Source: Streptomyces sp. WAC06614 | Lineage (GTDB): Bacteria; Actinomycetota; Actinomycetes; Streptomycetales; Streptomycetaceae | Direction of reading: 5' to 3' | DNA length: 34,449 nt | NCBI RefSeq assembly: GCF_003949795.1 | Contig: NZ_RPRY01000040.1 | Span: 1 to 34,449, forward strand | Shown here: positions 24,530 to 32,991 of the stretch, in pieces | Layout of the letters: each line of letters starts with the position of its first letter | Position numbering within the stretch: position 1 is the stretch's first letter | Made by a program: the position numbers and the translations under genes | The notes under the pieces: model-generated | Seen by the model: only the letters and a program-made list of their open reading frames with translations | Told to the model about the DNA's origin: nothing | Database searches by the model: none

Positions 24530-24603
24530 CCGGCTGCCGTACGTACGAGGAGGGCCCCGTCCACAGCTGTGGACGGGGCCCTCCTCGTACGTACGGCAGC
24601 CGG
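24530..24603. terminator. 74-bp perfect palindrome, bidirectional terminator
   Basis: Bases 24530-24566 are the exact reverse complement of 24567-24603, with no spacer and no mismatch. It lies 4 bases after the phoP stop and 2 bases before the stop codon of the convergent lipoprotein gene, so it serves both transcripts. Confidence 0.9.
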
Positions 24604-24605
24604 TG

Positions 24606-25298
24606 TCAGTGGCCGGCGCTCGGGGACGGCGAGCCGGACGGCTTGCCCGCGGCGGCGCCCGACGGGCTCGCGGACGGGCTGCCGGACGGGGTGGCGCCGG
24701 CCTGCGGGCTGCCCGACGGCGCGGCCGCGGGGCTTCCCGAGGGGGAGCCGGACGGGGTGGCGCCGGCGGCGGGGGCGGCGGGGGCCTCGGTCGGGCCGTA
24801 GGACTTGTAGTAGCCGGCGGCCGGGACGACCATCGCGCCGAGCGGGACGTCGCCCGTGCTGCTGAGCTTGAAGACGACCGGCTGGACGTCGCCGTCCTTG
24901 ACCGTGAGACGGCCGCCCTCGACCGCGGCGGAGGCGTTGCCCTCGCCGCCGATCAGGAGGGAGCCGCCGGCCGGGACGATGACCTTGGCGGCGCCGCCGG
25001 CGGCCTTCAGCTCGACCTTGGCCTTGGTGCCCGGGAGGGTGATCGAGTCGAGCGTCTGCGGCTTGTCACCGTTGTTGAACACCCGCGCGGAGACGGCCGC
25101 CACGCCCGGCTTGCCCTTCTCGCCCTGCGTGATCACCAGAGCGTTCTGGATCTGGATGTCGCCCTTGGTGGCTGCCTGGTTGTCCGGCTTGATCTGAAGC
25201 GTCTGCGCGTTGTTGCCCGCACCGCATGCGGCGAGCGATCCGATCGAGAACACGATGGCGGCGGCGCTGAGGGCGCCGCGTCGAAGGCTGCGGCTCAC
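24606..25298 (-). CDS. lipoprotein with DUF461/PCuAC-like domain and Ser-Gly-Pro tail
   Basis: A 230-residue lipoprotein. The GTG at base 25298 follows AAGGAGA by 10 bases. The signal peptide ends in lipobox SLAACG (Cys about residue 25). Residues about 45-165 form a beta-sandwich-like domain (VAAVSARVFNNGDKPQTLDS, IVPAGGSLLIGG) similar in plan to DUF461/PCuAC proteins, but the Met/His copper ligands of PCuAC are not visible. The last 60 residues are a low-complexity Ala-Gly-Ser-Pro tail, probably a cell-wall spacer. Function unknown; its place next to phoP is conserved in Streptomyces as I recall. Confidence 0.8.
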   Translation of the reverse strand: MSRSLRRGALSAAAIVFSIGSLAACGAGNNAQTLQIKPDNQAATKGDIQIQNALVITQGEKGKPGVAAVSARVFNNGDKPQTLDSITLPGTKAKVELKAAGGAAKVIVPAGGSLLIGGEGNASAAVEGGRLTVKDGDVQPVVFKLSSTGDVPLGAMVVPAAGYYKSYGPTEAPAAPAAGATPSGSPSGSPAAAPSGSPQAGATPSGSPSASPSGAAAGKPSGSPSPSAGH

Positions 25299-25345
25299 GG
25301 CGGCGGCATCTCCTTGGACGTTCGGACGGAAGGGTCGTGGGGGCG

Positions 25346-25374
25346 GAGGTAAAGCCGCCCTAAGGGTCTGTCAG
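25346..25374 (-). promoter_or_regulatory. promoter of the lipoprotein gene
   Basis: On the minus strand, -35 CTGACA (25374-25369), a 17-base spacer and -10 TACCTC (25351-25346), about 47 bases before the GTG, leaving room for the ribosome site. Confidence 0.5.
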
Positions 25375-25857
25375 CGGGCTTAGGTTACCGAGCCGCCGCC
25401 CCGCGCCCGCACCCGACCCTCCGGTGCCGCCGGGGCACGGCCGGGCGGCCCCTTCCCGGCTCGCCGATCTTCCATTCCGCCGGTAGTTCCGGGGCGGGTC
25501 CGCAAATCCTGCGGTGATCGTCCGATGACGGCCCGGCGACCGTCCGGTGATCGCCCACCGGAGATCAATTTCCCGGATTCCTTCGAACGGGCCCCTTGAT
25601 CAATTCAGGATTGGGCCGGAACCGCTCCGTACGGAGGCCCGCCAGTCGAACGGAGTAGTTCGCTTCGGACGCCCCGAACCACGCAAAACGGGACGTACAT
25701 CACGTCGACCGGGTCGCCCGCCAGGTGTAACGTGGCCGTTTCGGCGTGTCCGCACAGCGCCTCCGACCTGCGAATACCCCCTTCCGCAAGGCCTCCGCAG
25801 CACGCCCCCCTCGCAGTTGTCAAGCCCCGAGATATGCCCTGACCTGCGAAAACGCCA

Positions 25858-25886
25858 TTCAGAACAGTCAGTTCTCGTGTTACCCT
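25858..25886 (+). promoter_or_regulatory. promoter of carD with inverted repeat in the spacer
   Basis: -35 TTCAGA (25858-25863), a 17-base spacer, -10 TACCCT (25881-25886). The inverted repeat AGAAC-AGTCA-GTTCT (25861-25875) spans the -35 and spacer and may bind a regulator. A leader of about 22 bases with GGAAGGGG (25897-25904) precedes the ATG. Confidence 0.5.
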
Positions 25887-25914
25887 GGATAGCCACGGAA
25901 GGGGTACCTGTCAC

Positions 25915-26397
25915 ATGACGTTCAAGGTTGGCGACACCGTGGTCTATCCCCATCACGGGGCCGCGCTGATCGAGGCCATCGAAACTCGCCAGATCAAAGG
26001 CGTGGACAAGACCTACTTGGTGCTCAAGGTCGCCCAGGGCGACCTGACGGTTCGTGTGCCTGCGGACAATGCGGAGTTCGTCGGCGTTCGCGATGTGGTC
26101 GGCCAGGACGGGCTGGACCGGGTCTTCGAGGTGCTTCGTGCACCGTACGCCGAAGAGCCGACGAACTGGTCCCGTCGCTACAAGGCAAATCTGGAGAAGC
26201 TCGCTTCTGGCGATGTCATCAAGGTCGCCGAAGTGGTGCGTGACCTGTGGCGTCGCGAGCGCGAGCGCGGGCTCTCGGCGGGCGAGAAGCGCATGCTCGC
26301 CAAGGCGCGTCAGATCCTGGTCAGCGAGCTCGCGCTCGCTGAGAACACCAACGAGGACAAGGCCGAGGCCCTCCTCGACGAGGTTCTCGCGTCCTGA
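25915..26397 (+). CDS. carD: CarD/CdnL RNA polymerase-binding transcription factor
   Basis: A 160-residue CarD-family protein. The N-terminal Tudor-like RNA polymerase interaction domain (1-60: [20 protein letters not shown]) binds the beta subunit. The C-terminal helical domain (65-160) carries the conserved tryptophan ([20 protein letters not shown]) that wedges open the promoter edge. CarD stabilises open complexes, especially at rRNA and housekeeping promoters. Family length and sequence are standard, with no fused HMGA-like tail as in Myxococcus CarD. Confidence 0.95.
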   Translation: MTFKVGDTVVYPHHGAALIEAIETRQIKGVDKTYLVLKVAQGDLTVRVPADNAEFVGVRDVVGQDGLDRVFEVLRAPYAEEPTNWSRRYKANLEKLASGDVIKVAEVVRDLWRRERERGLSAGEKRMLAKARQILVSELALAENTNEDKAEALLDEVLAS

Positions 26398-26771
26398 CGC
26401 GACGAACCGTTCCACACAGTGTGCCGCGGTGCCCGATGACGGCGCCTCCCTTTTTCCTCGGGGAGGCCTGTCGCCGGGCGCTGCGGCATGTCTGGCTCAG
26501 CGCACCGTACGCACCGTGCGCCGTGCCCACCATGCGCCGTGGGCACCTCGCCGTACCCACGCTTGCCGTACGCACCCCAGGCACCCCAGCACCCCACGCA
26601 CCACGGGTCACTCGCCGTGCCGTGGCACCACTGACGTGCCGGGTCCGGACCGCCGGCTCGACCGGTCGTCACGGAAGGGGCGAGGGCAGCGCACCCGGCA
26701 CCCTTCAGGCCATACCCATGTCGGCCGAAGCCACAAACCTGGCCGTTACCCGGAGCTAGCGGAGCTACCCG
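26398..26771. other. 374-bp region between carD and ispD
   Basis: No gene was found. It holds the carD terminator, then about 130 bases of degenerate repeats built from CGCACC, GCGCCGTG and CCGTACGC units (26498-26600), including an 8-bp hairpin GTGCCCAC / GTGGGCAC (about 26523-26546). A GGAGCTA-GC-GGAGCTA direct repeat lies just before ispD and supplies its ribosome site. Confidence 0.55.
26444..26467 (+). terminator. carD terminator
   Basis: GCCTCCC (26444-26450) pairs with GGGAGGC (26461-26467) around a loop starting TTTTT. It lies 47 bases after the carD stop codon. Confidence 0.55.
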
Positions 26772-27551
26772 ATGCATGACGAATCGCGCCCCGAGCGCCC
26801 CCGCCGCACCGCCGCGGTGATCCCCGCCGCCGGCCGCGGCGTCCGGCTCGGTCCCGGCGCGCCCAAGGCCCTGCGCACGCTCGGCGGCACGCCGATGCTG
26901 ATCCACGCCGTACGCGCCATGGCCCGCTCCCGTGCCGTCTCCCTCGTGGTCGTCGTCGCACCCGCCGACGGCGCCGGCGAGGTCAAGAACCTCCTCGACG
27001 AGCACGCCCTGCCTGTCGGTCCCCCCGGCGGTAGCTGGGGGAGGACCGACATCCTGGTCGTCCCCGGCGGCGACACCCGGCAGGAGTCCGTACGGGCCGG
27101 CCTGGAGGCCCTGCCCGAGGACGTCACCGACGTCCTCGTCCACGACGCCGCCCGCCCGCTGGTGCCCGTCGACACCGTCGACGCCGTGGTCGAGGCCGTG
27201 CGGGCCGGAGCCCCCGCCGTGGTGCCCGCCCTGCCGCTGGCCGACACCGTCAAGGAGGTGGAGCCCGGCCGCCCCGGCGAGCCCGAGCCGGTCGTCGCCA
27301 CCCCCGAGCGGGCCCGGCTGCGCGCCGTGCAGACCCCGCAGGGCTTCGACCGCGCCACGCTGGTGCGCGCCCACGAGACCGTCGCCGTCAACGGCGAGGG
27401 CGCCACGGACGACGCCGGAATGGTGGAAAAGCTCGGGGTGACCGTCGTGGTCGTCCCCGGCCACGAGGAGGCCTTCAAGGTCACCCGCCCGCTCGACCTG
27501 GTCCTCGCCGAGGCCGTACTCGCCCGCAGGAGGGCCACCGATGCGTACTGA
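26772..27551 (+). CDS. ispD: 2-C-methyl-D-erythritol 4-phosphate cytidylyltransferase
   Basis: Third step of the MEP isoprenoid pathway: MEP plus CTP gives CDP-methylerythritol. It has 259 residues. The nucleotide loop is [18 protein letters not shown] (about 17-34), followed by [21 protein letters not shown] and QTPQGF. A short segment at about residues 83-91 (GPPGGSWGR) is not typical of IspD and is encoded by a small palindrome. ATG 26772 has GGAG about 8 bases upstream. It overlaps ispF by 11 bases, so the two are translated together. Confidence 0.95.
   Translation: MHDESRPERPRRTAAVIPAAGRGVRLGPGAPKALRTLGGTPMLIHAVRAMARSRAVSLVVVVAPADGAGEVKNLLDEHALPVGPPGGSWGRTDILVVPGGDTRQESVRAGLEALPEDVTDVLVHDAARPLVPVDTVDAVVEAVRAGAPAVVPALPLADTVKEVEPGRPGEPEPVVATPERARLRAVQTPQGFDRATLVRAHETVAVNGEGATDDAGMVEKLGVTVVVVPGHEEAFKVTRPLDLVLAEAVLARRRATDAY
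27022..27041. repeat. small palindromic repeat inside ispD
   Basis: CCCCCGGC (27022-27029), loop GGTA, GCTGGGGG (27034-27041). I recall similar C-run/GGTAGC/G-run palindromes as common dispersed mini-repeats in Streptomyces genomes. Here it is translated in frame as PPGGSWG. Confidence 0.5.
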
Positions 27552-28041
27552 GCCCCCGCTGCTGCCGCTGGTCGGCATCGGCACCGACGTGCACGCCTTC
27601 GAGGAGGGCCGCGAGCTGTGGTGCGCCGGCCTGCTCTGGGAGGACGAGAGCCACGGCCTGGCCGGGCACTCCGACGGTGACGTCGCCGCCCACGCCGCCT
27701 GCGACGCCCTGTTCTCCGCCGCCGGCCTCGGCGACCTCGGCGCCCACTTCGGCACCTCCCGCCCCGAGTGGTCCGGCGCCTCCGGGGTCACGCTGCTCGC
27801 CGAGGCCGCCCGGATCGTGCGCGCCGAGGGCTTCGAGATCGGCAACATCGCCGTCCAGGTGATCGGTGTACGGCCCAAGGTCGGCAAGCGGCGCGACGAG
27901 GCGCAGAAGGCGCTCGGCGAGGCCGCCGGCGCCCCGGTCTCCGTCTCCGGCACCACCACCGACGGCCTCGGCCTGACCGGCCGCGCCGAGGGCCTGGCCG
28001 CCGTCGCCACCGCGCTGGTGTACCGGACGAACCCGGCCTGA
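27541..28041 (+). CDS. ispF: 2-C-methyl-D-erythritol 2,4-cyclodiphosphate synthase
   Basis: Fifth step of the MEP pathway; it cyclises CDP-methylerythritol 2-phosphate to MEcPP. It has 166 residues and forms a trimer in the family. The zinc ligands Asp16 and His18 (GTDVHAF) and the later His ([11 protein letters not shown]) are present, as are DLGAHFGT and the C-terminal [14 protein letters not shown] loop. The enzyme between IspD and IspF (IspE) is not here, as usual in Streptomyces. It overlaps the ispD 3' end and is followed by a strong terminator. Confidence 0.95.
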   Translation: MRTEPPLLPLVGIGTDVHAFEEGRELWCAGLLWEDESHGLAGHSDGDVAAHAACDALFSAAGLGDLGAHFGTSRPEWSGASGVTLLAEAARIVRAEGFEIGNIAVQVIGVRPKVGKRRDEAQKALGEAAGAPVSVSGTTTDGLGLTGRAEGLAAVATALVYRTNPA

Positions 28042-28111
28042 GGCCCGCCGGGGTCCCGCCCGGGTCCGGCCGGGGCGCCGCTCGGCCCGGCCCCCGTTCG
28101 GCAACAAAGCG

Positions 28112-28140
28112 GCCCCGCGACCCGCAAACGGTCGCGGGGC
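28112..28140 (+). terminator. terminator of ispD-ispF
   Basis: A perfect 11-bp stem with loop CGCAAAC (28123-28129), 70 bases after ispF. The cysS -10 box begins 17 bases later. Confidence 0.75.
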
Positions 28141-28156
28141 ACTGCCGCAGGCGCAC

Positions 28157-28162
28157 TACCCT
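28157..28162 (+). promoter_or_regulatory. -10 box of cysS, leaderless start
   Basis: TACCCT ends 7 bases before GTG 28170. No ribosome site is present, and the -35 region would fall inside the upstream terminator stem. Confidence 0.55.
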
Positions 28163-28169
28163 GGTTGCC

Positions 28170-29570
28170 GTGACTATTCGCCTGTACGACACCAGCGCCC
28201 GGCAGATCCGCGACTTCACCCCGCTCGTGCCGGGCTGCGTCTCGATCTACCTCTGTGGTGCGACCGTGCAGGCCGCTCCGCACATCGGGCACATCCGCTC
28301 GGGCCTGAACTTCGACATCATGCGCCGCTGGTTCGCCTACCGCGGCTACGACGTGACCTTCGTCCGGAACGTCACGGACATCGACGACAAGATCATCGCC
28401 AAGTCCGCGGAACAGGGCCGCCCGTGGTGGTCCATCGGCTACGAGAACGAGCGGGCCTTCAACGACGGCTACGCGGCCCTCGGTTGCCTGCCGCCCACCT
28501 ACGAGCCCCGCGCCACCGGCCACGTCACCGAGATGGTCGAGATGATGCGCGGCCTGATCGAGCGCGGCCACGCGTACGAGGCCGACGGCAACGTCTACTT
28601 CGACGTGCGCTCGTACCCGGACTACCTGGCCCTGTCCAACCAGGAGCTGGAGAACCTCCTGCAGCCCTCCGGCGAGGGAGAGACCGGCAAGCGCGACCCG
28701 CGCGACTTCGCCATGTGGAAGGCCGTCAAGCCGGGCGAGCCCTCCTGGGAGACCCCGTGGGGCCGCGGCCGCCCCGGCTGGCACCTGGAGTGCTCGGCCA
28801 TGGCGCACAAGTACCTCGGCAGCGCCTTCGACATCCACGGGGGCGGCCTGGACCTGGTCTTCCCGCACCACGAGAACGAGATCGCCCAGGCCAAGGCCTA
28901 CGGCGACGCGTTCGCGCAGTACTGGGCGCACAACGCCTGGGTCACCATGTCCGGCGAGAAGATGTCCAAGTCCCTGGGCAACTCGGTGCTCGTCTCCGAG
29001 ATGGTCAAGACCTGGCGTCCGATCGTCCTGCGCTACTACCTCGGCACCCCGCACTACCGCTCGATGATCGAGTACAGCGAGGAGGCCCTGCGCGAGGCGG
29101 AGTCGGCGTTCGCGCGCATCGAGGGCTTCGTCCAGCGCGTGGTCGAGAAGGCGGGCGGGGTCGTCGAGGCGTCCGCCGAGGTGCCGCCGGCCTTCGCCGA
29201 GGCCATGGACGACGACTTCGGCGTCCCGCAGGCGCTGGCCGTCGTCCACACCACCGTCCGCCAGGGCAACAGCGCGCTGGCCGCCGACGACAAGGAAGCC
29301 GCCGTCGCCCGCCTCGCCGAGGTGCGGGCCATGTTGGGCGTCCTCGGCCTGGACCCGCTCGACCCGCACTGGGCCGGTGAGTCCGACCGGGGCGAGGACC
29401 TGCACGGCGTCGTGGACTCCCTGGTCCGGCTGGTCCTCGACCAGCGCGAGTCCGCCCGGGCCCGCAAGGACTGGGCCACCGCCGACGCCATCCGCGACCA
29501 GCTCCAGCAGTCGGGCCTGGTCATCGAGGACAGCCCCACCGGGCCGCGCTGGACGCTCGGCCCCCGCTGA
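28170..29570 (+). CDS. cysS: cysteinyl-tRNA synthetase
   Basis: A 466-residue class I aminoacyl-tRNA synthetase that charges tRNA-Cys. Zinc/cysteine-binding Cys29 (YLCGATV), HIGH at 38-41 ([10 protein letters not shown]), the WHLECSA and [10 protein letters not shown] zinc ligands and KMSKS ([10 protein letters not shown]) are all present, with a DALR-type helical C-terminus. It could be confused with MshC, the mycothiol ligase paralogue. The length, the full C-terminal anticodon part and the position before rlmB support CysS. GTG 28170 is chosen because MTIRLYDT is the usual start and a leaderless -10 fits it. Confidence 0.95.
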   Translation: MTIRLYDTSARQIRDFTPLVPGCVSIYLCGATVQAAPHIGHIRSGLNFDIMRRWFAYRGYDVTFVRNVTDIDDKIIAKSAEQGRPWWSIGYENERAFNDGYAALGCLPPTYEPRATGHVTEMVEMMRGLIERGHAYEADGNVYFDVRSYPDYLALSNQELENLLQPSGEGETGKRDPRDFAMWKAVKPGEPSWETPWGRGRPGWHLECSAMAHKYLGSAFDIHGGGLDLVFPHHENEIAQAKAYGDAFAQYWAHNAWVTMSGEKMSKSLGNSVLVSEMVKTWRPIVLRYYLGTPHYRSMIEYSEEALREAESAFARIEGFVQRVVEKAGGVVEASAEVPPAFAEAMDDDFGVPQALAVVHTTVRQGNSALAADDKEAAVARLAEVRAMLGVLGLDPLDPHWAGESDRGEDLHGVVDSLVRLVLDQRESARARKDWATADAIRDQLQQSGLVIEDSPTGPRWTLGPR

Positions 29571-29582
29571 GACCAGTCGGAC

Positions 29583-29609
29583 GTGCCGCCCACCGCCGGT
29601 GGGCGGCAC
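29583..29609 (+). terminator. terminator of cysS
   Basis: A perfect 12-bp stem with a 3-base loop (GCC), 12 bases after the cysS stop codon. It suggests rlmB has its own promoter, possibly with the TGATAC at 29614-29619 as -10. Confidence 0.75.
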
Positions 29610-29653
29610 ACTGGTGATACGTTCGTACTTTTTATTCACAGAGACAGGTAGTC

Positions 29654-30610
29654 ATGGCCGGGAACAGCCAGCGCAGGAACCGCCGCACGTCCAACAAGAA
29701 GGGCGCCACGGTCGGCAGCGGTGGCCAGCGGCGCCGTGGCCTGGAAGGCAAGGGCCCGACCCCGCCCGCCTCGATGCGCAAGGGTCACGTCAAGAACCGC
29801 ATCGCCAACGCCAAGGCCAAGGCCGCCGACCGGCGCCGCCCCGCCCCGCGCCGAGGCGGCCCCAAGGGCGCCAGCGAGATGGTCGTCGGCCGCAACCCGG
29901 TCTTCGAGGCGCTGCGCGACGGCGTCCCCGCGACCACGCTCTACGTCCAGCAGTTCATCGACAACGACGAGCGGGTGCGCGAGGCTCTCGCGCTCGCCCA
30001 GGCGCGCGGCAACATCAACCTGATGGAGGCTCCGCGCCCCGAGCTCGACCGGATGACCGGCGGCCTCAACCACCAGGGCCTGGTCCTCCAGGTCCCGCCG
30101 TACGAGTACGCGCACCCCGAGGACCTCACCGCCGAGGCCTACGACGAGGGCGAGGACCCGCTGATCGTCGCCCTCGACGGGGTCACCGACCCGCGCAACC
30201 TCGGCGCGATCATCCGCTCCGTCTCCGCCTTCGGCGGCCACGGCGTGGTCATCCCCGAGCGCCGCGCCGCCGGGATGACCGCCGGTGCCTGGAAGACCTC
30301 CGCGGGCACCGCCGCCCGCACCCCGGTCGCCCGCGTCACCAACCTGACCCGCGCCCTGCAGGACTACAAGAAGGCCGGCATCACCGTCGTCGGTCTGGCC
30401 GCCGAGGGCGAGCACGCGGTCGCCGACCTGGAGGCCCTGGGCGGGCCCGTGGTCGTCGTCGTCGGCTCCGAGGGCAAGGGCCTGAGCCGCCTGGTCGGCG
30501 AGACCTGCGACTTCCTCGTCCGCATCCCGATGCCGGGCGGCGCCGAGTCGCTCAACGCCGGTGTCGCGGCCGGTGTGGTCCTCTACGAGGCCGCCCGCCG
30601 CCGCGGCTGA
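29654..30610 (+). CDS. rlmB: RlmB-type 23S rRNA 2'-O-methyltransferase
   Basis: A 318-residue SpoU/TrmH-family (SPOUT) enzyme that methylates the 2'-OH of a guanosine in 23S rRNA (Gm2251 by E. coli numbering, family inference). The first 75 residues are a basic, Arg/Lys-rich extension typical of actinobacterial members. The RNA-binding L30e-like domain follows ([11 protein letters not shown]). The knotted catalytic domain has [31 protein letters not shown] and [22 protein letters not shown], motifs 1-3 of SpoU. ATG 29654 is preceded by a weak AGG site. Confidence 0.93.
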   Translation: MAGNSQRRNRRTSNKKGATVGSGGQRRRGLEGKGPTPPASMRKGHVKNRIANAKAKAADRRRPAPRRGGPKGASEMVVGRNPVFEALRDGVPATTLYVQQFIDNDERVREALALAQARGNINLMEAPRPELDRMTGGLNHQGLVLQVPPYEYAHPEDLTAEAYDEGEDPLIVALDGVTDPRNLGAIIRSVSAFGGHGVVIPERRAAGMTAGAWKTSAGTAARTPVARVTNLTRALQDYKKAGITVVGLAAEGEHAVADLEALGGPVVVVVGSEGKGLSRLVGETCDFLVRIPMPGGAESLNAGVAAGVVLYEAARRRG

Positions 30611-30624
30611 GCCTTCCGGAGGGA

Positions 30625-30651
30625 GACCGGGGCCCTTCGCCGGCCCCGGTC
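30625..30651 (+). terminator. terminator of rlmB
   Basis: A perfect 10-bp stem with loop CTTCGCC (30635-30641), 14 bases after the stop codon. The following 160 bases up to the convergent PAP2 gene are extremely GC-rich, contain further small palindromes and no gene. Confidence 0.7.
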
Positions 30652-30814
30652 CCGTCCGCGCGGTTTTTCCGCCGACCGGCGGCGGGTGCCCACCGCCGGC
30701 CGGGTGAACGGCCGGACCGGCGGGGCCGGTCGGCCCGGCCCCGGGCCGGCACGCCGCCGCGCCGACCGGCCCGCCCCCCCGGCCGCCCCCGCGGGGGCGC
30801 GGGGGCCGGGCGCC

Positions 30815-31522
30815 TCAGGCAGCCAGGTCCTTGTCGCGGGACAGGTCCCCCGGCGGGGTGTGCTGCTGGGGCAGGCCGACCGGGCGCGGCAGGTACAGCC
30901 GGCGCGAGCGGATCAGCAGCCGGGCCCGCGGTGACCGGGCCACCGCCCGGAACAGCGGTGTCAGCAGGGCCGTGGCGGCCGGGGAGAGCAGCAGCACGAC
31001 GGCCGTGCCGAGCGCGAAGCCGCCGATGACGTCGGTCGGGTAGTGGGCGCCGGTGTAGACCCGGCACAGGCCCTCCAGGAGCGCCAGCCCGATGGCGACG
31101 AGGCCGAACCGCCGGTCGGCGACGAAGAGTCCGACGCCGAGCGCCATGGCGAGGGCGGCGTGGTCGCTGACGAAGGAGAAGTCCGTCGGGCCGGTGCCGA
31201 GCACCTCCAGCCCCTCGTGCCGGCGGAACGGCCGCGGCCGGGCCACGAATTCCCGCAGCGGCACGTTGACGAGCAGGGCGAGCGCGGCCCCCAGCGGAGC
31301 CCAGGTCAGCGCGGCGAACGAGTCGACGGCCGTGGCCTCGTCCTGCCGCCGGGCGCCGTGGCAGCACCACAGCACCAGGAGCACCAGAAGGGCGAGGATC
31401 CCGTAGTCGCCGAGGAAGCCGACGATCCGGTCGACCGCGCTCGGGGCGCGCCGGGCCAGGGCGTTGATGTCGTACAGCAGGCCGACATCCAGGTTCGGCC
31501 CACCGGTCGTGAGTCCAGCCAT
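30815..31522 (-). CDS. PAP2-family membrane phosphatase
   Basis: A 235-residue membrane protein with about six hydrophobic helices and the three phosphatase motifs of the PAP2/undecaprenyl-diphosphatase superfamily: REFVARPRPF (motif 1, Arg in place of the usual Lys), SFVSDHAAL (motif 2, usually PSGH) and CRVYTGAHYPTDVIGG (motif 3 with catalytic His). It probably removes phosphate from a lipid phosphate or polyprenyl diphosphate at the outer membrane face. The start ATG at base 31522 was chosen over an upstream frame because AAGGGG lies about 10 bases before it. Confidence 0.87.
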   Translation of the reverse strand: MAGLTTGGPNLDVGLLYDINALARRAPSAVDRIVGFLGDYGILALLVLLVLWCCHGARRQDEATAVDSFAALTWAPLGAALALLVNVPLREFVARPRPFRRHEGLEVLGTGPTDFSFVSDHAALAMALGVGLFVADRRFGLVAIGLALLEGLCRVYTGAHYPTDVIGGFALGTAVVLLLSPAATALLTPLFRAVARSPRARLLIRSRRLYLPRPVGLPQQHTPPGDLSRDKDLAA

Positions 31523-31714
31523 GGTGATGCGGCCCCTTGCTCTGCCTCGGTACCCCTGCGGACGCACGCCCTCGTGCGCCCCTGTCCGGACCCCCGGTGA
31601 TCAACCCCCGAGTCCATGGAACGCCCGTTCTGGCGGCTACGTTCCACTCTCCACCGAATGATCACGGCAACGTTATCGAAGAGTGACGGATCGTCGCAGC
31701 TCAGGGCCCTTGCT

Positions 31715-32740
31715 TTACGCAGAGTTGCGAGCGCCGGAGCGGTTCGGCAGCGCCGCCGCACCATCCTTGGTCACCCGGGTCGCACCGAAGTAGTCAGGTG
31801 TGTCGATCTTGTCGAAGCGGATCACGGCACCGGTGTACGGGGCGTTGATCATATAGCCGCCACCGACGTACAGGCCCACGTGGCGAATGGCCCGAGAGTT
31901 CGTCAGATCGTCGGAGAAGAAGACCAGATCACCGGGCAGCAGTTCCGAACGGGACGGGTGCGGACCGGCGTTGTACTGGTCGTTGGCCACGCGCGGCAGG
32001 TCGATCCCCACCGTCCGGTACGCCGCCTGGGTCAGCCCCGAGCAGTCGAAGCGCCCGTTGTCCTCCGGCGTTCCCTCGCCGCCCCACAGGTACGGGGTAC
32101 CGAGCTGCTTCTGCGCGAAGTAGATGGCCCCGGCCGCCTGCTGGGAGGGCGCGACCCGGCTCACCGGCCGGGCGAAGCTCTGCGCCAGGGTGGTGATGGC
32201 CTTCACGTAGCCCTGGGTCTCCTTGTACGGCGGCACGCCCTGGTACTTGATGACGGCGTAGGCACCCGCGTTGTACGCGGCCAGCATGTTGCTGGCCGGG
32301 TCCCCCGGCACGCCCTTCACATCGGCCGCGAGCTCGCAGTCGTACGAAGCGGCCGAAGGGATGGCGTCGTTGGGGTCCCAGATGTCCCGGTCCCCGTCCC
32401 CGTCCCCGTCGATGCCGTGCCCGGCCCAGGTGCCGGGGATGAACTGGGCGATGCCGCGGGCGTCGGCCGGGCTGACGGCGTTGGGGTTCCAGCCGCTCTC
32501 CGAGTAGAGCTGGGCCGCGAGCAGCGCCGGGTTGATGGCGGGGCAGAGGTTGCCCCACTTCTCCACCAGCGCTTGGTACTTCGCGGGGACCGCGCCCTTG
32601 GTCAGGGCGACACCGCTGCCGCCGCGGCCGACCCCGCCGGCGAGTCCGGCGGCCGCCGAGTAGGTGCCGACGACGATGAGTACGAGGAAGCTCAGGCACA
32701 GCCCGATTCCGATTCCGCCTGCCATCCAGAACTTGCGCAC
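31715..32740 (-). CDS. secreted lytic transglycosylase-NlpC/P60 bifunctional enzyme
   Basis: A 341-residue two-domain peptidoglycan hydrolase. The N-terminal membrane anchor or signal is at about 8-35. The SLT-type domain (about 55-190) has the catalytic Glu81 (LYSESGWNPNAVS, ARGIAQFIPGTW). It contains an Asp-rich loop (DGDGDGDRDIWDPNDA, 111-126) that looks like a calcium site. The NlpC/P60 domain (about 205-335) has Cys in RFDCSGL and His in IRHVGLYVGGG; the third position is Asn (INAPYTG). It cuts both glycan strands and stem peptides. The GTG at base 32740 follows GGAGGG by about 8 bases. Unlike the hydrolase at 9719 it is intact. Confidence 0.9.
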   Translation of the reverse strand: MRKFWMAGGIGIGLCLSFLVLIVVGTYSAAAGLAGGVGRGGSGVALTKGAVPAKYQALVEKWGNLCPAINPALLAAQLYSESGWNPNAVSPADARGIAQFIPGTWAGHGIDGDGDGDRDIWDPNDAIPSAASYDCELAADVKGVPGDPASNMLAAYNAGAYAVIKYQGVPPYKETQGYVKAITTLAQSFARPVSRVAPSQQAAGAIYFAQKQLGTPYLWGGEGTPEDNGRFDCSGLTQAAYRTVGIDLPRVANDQYNAGPHPSRSELLPGDLVFFSDDLTNSRAIRHVGLYVGGGYMINAPYTGAVIRFDKIDTPDYFGATRVTKDGAAALPNRSGARNSA

Positions 32741-32991
32741 CCGTCAACCCTCCCCCATGCCACCCCCCGAAAGGGGGGATTGGCGCCCTCCCGTGCCGAC
32801 CACCCCACCCGGAAGCCGGAACGCCGCCGTGGCAGCGGGCAACCACGCGCTGCCGTGGGCTGGCGGCCGACGCCCGGCACCCCGACCGAAGTCCGTCGTC
32901 CAGTCTCCCGGATCCCCGCCGCAGCTCCCACGCCCCGGCGCCTACCGGCCACGCCCTGGCCGAAATTCGCCGCCGAGGGGCGGCCGAGGGG

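Larger units (their letters stand above)
25299..25914. other. 616-bp divergent intergenic region, lipoprotein / carD
   Basis: No gene was found. The left end has the lipoprotein promoter, the right end the carD promoter. The middle (about 25380-25850) holds only GC-rich sequence with a more AT-rich patch (25560-25615) and no clear RNA or repeat. The length is unusual for this compact window and may contain distant regulatory sites or a small RNA that I cannot identify. Confidence 0.5.

Noticed and set aside
25861..25875. LexA/SOS box at carD
   Set aside because: The actinobacterial SOS box has TCGAAC and GTTCGA arms with 4-base spacing; here the outer bases differ and the spacer is 5.
26310..29639. 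Very long open frame on the minus strand opposite ispD-ispF-cysS
   Set aside because: It is a shadow of high-GC codon bias. The plus-strand genes have full family motifs, and the antisense product is low-complexity with no recognisable domain.
32741..32991. Possible c-di-AMP riboswitch upstream of the transglycosylase-NlpC/P60 gene
   Set aside because: Cell-wall hydrolases in Streptomyces often have one, but I could not find the conserved core. Only a CCCCCC-GAAA-GGGGGG hairpin (32763-32778) is visible, and the region is short.
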